From the NCBI RefSeq assembly GCF_003013695.1, contig NZ_CP027792.1, positions 2,004,501 to 2,068,500 of the forward strand: a DNA stretch of 64,000 nt, given 5' to 3'. The position numbers and the translations under genes are program-made. The stretch is from Pulveribacter suum. GTDB lineage: Bacteria > Pseudomonadota > Gammaproteobacteria > Burkholderiales > Burkholderiaceae_C. The stretch's first letter is position 1; each line of letters starts with the position of its first letter. Below, piece by piece: positions 62,323-64,000 of this stretch. The notes beneath the pieces were generated by a model. That model did no database searches and was not told the DNA's origin. It saw only the letters and a program-made list of their open reading frames with translations.

Positions 62323-64000
62323 GGGAGACAGTGGCCTTCGCGTAGCCGCGCCAGGGTGCGTTGCCTTCGTCCAGGCGCGCGTCGATGTTGCCCAGATGCC
62401 AGTGCGCGCTGCTCTCCAGGCCGTGCAGCTCGTTCCAGCGCAGCGGCACCGAGATGCCCAGGCCGGGCCGCGCCCGTACCGACCAGGCGCTGACCGTGGT
62501 GGCGCCAAAGCTGTTGCGCAGCCAGTCCACGAAGATGCGGCCCACGCGGTTGCGTGGCCCGGCCTGGGCCACGAAGCGTTGCGGCAGCGTACGCGCCAGG
62601 TGCTGCACGACAGCCTGCGAGAACGCGCGCACGGTGTCCCAGTCGTACAGCCGCTTGATGGGCGTGACCACGTGCAGGCCCTTGCCCCCGCTGGTTTTCA
62701 GGAAAGCTGGCAGGCCCAGCTCTTGCAGCAGCACACGCACCAGCTCGGCACCCTCCAGCACCTGCTGCCAGGCCACATCTTCCCCAGGGTCCAGATCGAA
62801 GACCATGCGGTCAGGCCGGTCGATGCGGTCGCGGCGGGCGTTCCAGGTGTGCAGCTCCACCACGCTCATTTGCGCCGCCTGCGCGAGTCCTTCGGCGCTT
62901 GCCACCTCGAACAAGGGCGGATGGCCTTCATAGAGCGCAGGGTCCAGCGCGCGCAGGCCGGGCAGGTCGCCGGTGTCGAAGTGACGCTGGAAGACCCGAA
63001 CGCCTTGCACGCCGCCCGGCGTGCGCACCACCGAAACCGGGCGTTGTGCCAGGTGCTCCATCATCAAAGGCCCCACCCGCGCGTAGTAGCGCACCAGGTC
63101 GAGCTTGGTGGCGCCAGTGGTCGGGTCGATGACGCGGTCGGGATGGGTAATGCGCAACGTGCCCACCTGCGCCTCGTCGTCGCCCGCCGGCGCAGGCTTG
63201 CCGCTGGCGGCCGGCGCGGCGCGCTGGCGCGGCGGCACCAGCGGGGCAGAGCGCTCGCGTACGATGGCGGCAGCCGGCTTGTCCTCGCGCAGTCCGTGAA
63301 ACACGGCGTGGCGCACGCGAGCGTCGCGTGTCCAGCCAGCAAAGGCCACCTCGGCCATCAGCTCGGGCCGCACCCAGTGCGGGCTGCCGGCGATGTGGCT
63401 GCGCTGCGCAAAGGGCGACTCGTCCGTTTTCAGCGCTCGCAGCCGGGCAGACAGCGCCTGCAGGGACTGGCGGGTGAACCCCGTGCCCACATTGCCGGCG
63501 TAGCGCAGCGCACCGCTTTTCTCGTCGTGCACACCCAGCAGCAGCGAGCCCAGGCCGGTGCGCGTGCCTTTCGGGTCGGTATAGCCGGCAATGACGAATT
63601 CCTGGCGCTGGCTGCATTTGAGCTTGATCCAGTCCTGCGACCGGGCAGAAACATAGGGTGCATCACGGCGTTTGCCGATCACGCCTTCAAATCCCAGGGC
63701 GCAGGACGAGGCAAGGAGCTCTGCTGCCGGCGCGTCGAAGGGTGCGCTGAGGCGCACGTGGCGCTCGTCTGCCTGCGCCAGCGCCTGCTGCAGGGCCGCA
63801 CGGCGCTGCACCAGCGGCAGGTTGCGCAAATCGCGGCCGTCCAGGAACGGCAGGTCGAACGCGTAGTACACGACGTCGGCGGCGCCCGTGGCATCGAAGG
63901 CGTTTTGCAGCGCCTGGAAGTCCGGCACGCCCTGGCTGTCCGGCACCACGATCTCACCGTCGAGCCAGGCCGACCCCAGTCCCAGGCGGGCAAGGGCCTG
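62285..64000 (-). CDS. ligD: ATP-dependent DNA ligase LigD, ligase plus polymerase domains (partial)
   Basis: C-terminal 571 residues of a non-homologous end-joining ligase; the gene continues past the right edge and the frame is open to position 64000. The first visible part is the ligase core ([48 protein letters not shown] with a motif V lysine) and its OB domain. After a low-complexity linker comes the LigD primase/polymerase domain ([14 protein letters not shown], metal-binding [24 protein letters not shown]). The order ligase then polymerase matches the Pseudomonas type, which also has a 3'-phosphoesterase domain at the N-terminus, outside this window. A Ku gene is not in the window. 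Confidence 0.93.
   Translation of the reverse strand, partial: QALARLGLGSAWLDGEIVVPDSQGVPDFQALQNAFDATGAADVVYYAFDLPFLDGRDLRNLPLVQRRAALQQALAQADERHVRLSAPFDAPAAELLASSCALGFEGVIGKRRDAPYVSARSQDWIKLKCSQRQEFVIAGYTDPKGTRTGLGSLLLGVHDEKSGALRYAGNVGTGFTRQSLQALSARLRALKTDESPFAQRSHIAGSPHWVRPELMAEVAFAGWTRDARVRHAVFHGLREDKPAAAIVRERSAPLVPPRQRAAPAASGKPAPAGDDEAQVGTLRITHPDRVIDPTTGATKLDLVRYYARVGPLMMEHLAQRPVSVVRTPGGVQGVRVFQRHFDTGDLPGLRALDPALYEGHPPLFEVASAEGLAQAAQMSVVELHTWNARRDRIDRPDRMVFDLDPGEDVAWQQVLEGAELVRVLLQELGLPAFLKTSGGKGLHVVTPIKRLYDWDTVRAFSQAVVQHLARTLPQRFVAQAGPRNRVGRIFVDWLRNSFGATTVSAWSVRARPGLGISVPLRWNELHGLESSAHWHLGNIDARLDEGNAPWRGYAKATVSLTPAMRTLKDGR

Overview
The window reads as chromosomal core DNA of a high-GC betaproteobacterium, most likely a member of the Comamonadaceae (Acidovorax, Alicycliphilus or Melaminivora type). 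The basis is the smc-zipA-ligA order, a class I phaC-phaA-phaB operon with intracellular phaZ, the dapC-dapD-pilU-dapE-prmB cluster, a standalone RnfB ferredoxin, and short palindromic repeats of a kind I associate with this family. I see no tRNA or rRNA gene, CRISPR array, phage gene or insertion sequence. Coding density is very high. I recognise 43 coding genes, two of them cut by the window edges.

Layout. 1-270: 5' end of an ABC exporter (-). 383-3148: CHASE-PAS-GGDEF-EAL c-di-GMP enzyme, then ynfA. 3659-11620: smc, zipA, ligA and a patatin-like phospholipase (+). 11857-14370: class A penicillin-binding protein (+). 14452-28105: one minus-strand storage-sugar operon, glgB-glgC-glgX-treZ-(malQ::treY)-glgA, with 4-bp ATGA overlaps at every junction after glgC. 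28221-30579: Nudix hydrolase, FAH-family hydrolase, pgeF and a small membrane protein. 30734-34503: phaC-phaA-phaB, closed by a terminator. 34632-34703: a 23-codon ORF with a very strong ribosome binding site. 34871-42196: dapC, dapD, pilU, dapE, prmB and an ABC-F ATPase (-). 42378-49798: chemoreceptor, rnfB, phaZ, a RelA/SpoT-domain alarmone synthetase and a second CHASE-GGDEF-EAL protein. 49806-52730: dusA and an acyl-CoA synthetase (-). 52818-60982: a GntR/FCD regulator divergent from a propionyl-CoA to succinyl-CoA operon (scpA, meaB, pccB, pccA, epimerase). 61309-64000: bioB convergent on ligD, which runs off the edge.

How the genes work together. Carbon storage is the main theme. Glycogen is made by GlgC, GlgA and GlgB, debranched by GlgX and turned into trehalose by TreY and TreZ. 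Polyhydroxybutyrate is made by PhaA, PhaB and PhaC and mobilised by PhaZ. The propionyl-CoA operon feeds odd-chain and branched carbon into the TCA cycle. Two c-di-GMP enzymes and an alarmone synthetase supply nucleotide second messengers.

The most unusual signal is a roughly 55-bp two-hairpin palindromic element present 13 times in 64 kb. Eight copies are intergenic. Five lie inside protein-coding genes (ligA, pgeF, prmB, dapE, meaB), and all five are in the same orientation and the same reading frame relative to the gene, so each adds a similar Ala/Pro/Gln-rich peptide of about 16 residues. This resembles the Rickettsia palindromic elements that become part of proteins. A second, longer repeat of about 110 bp flanks the ligA-patatin segment.
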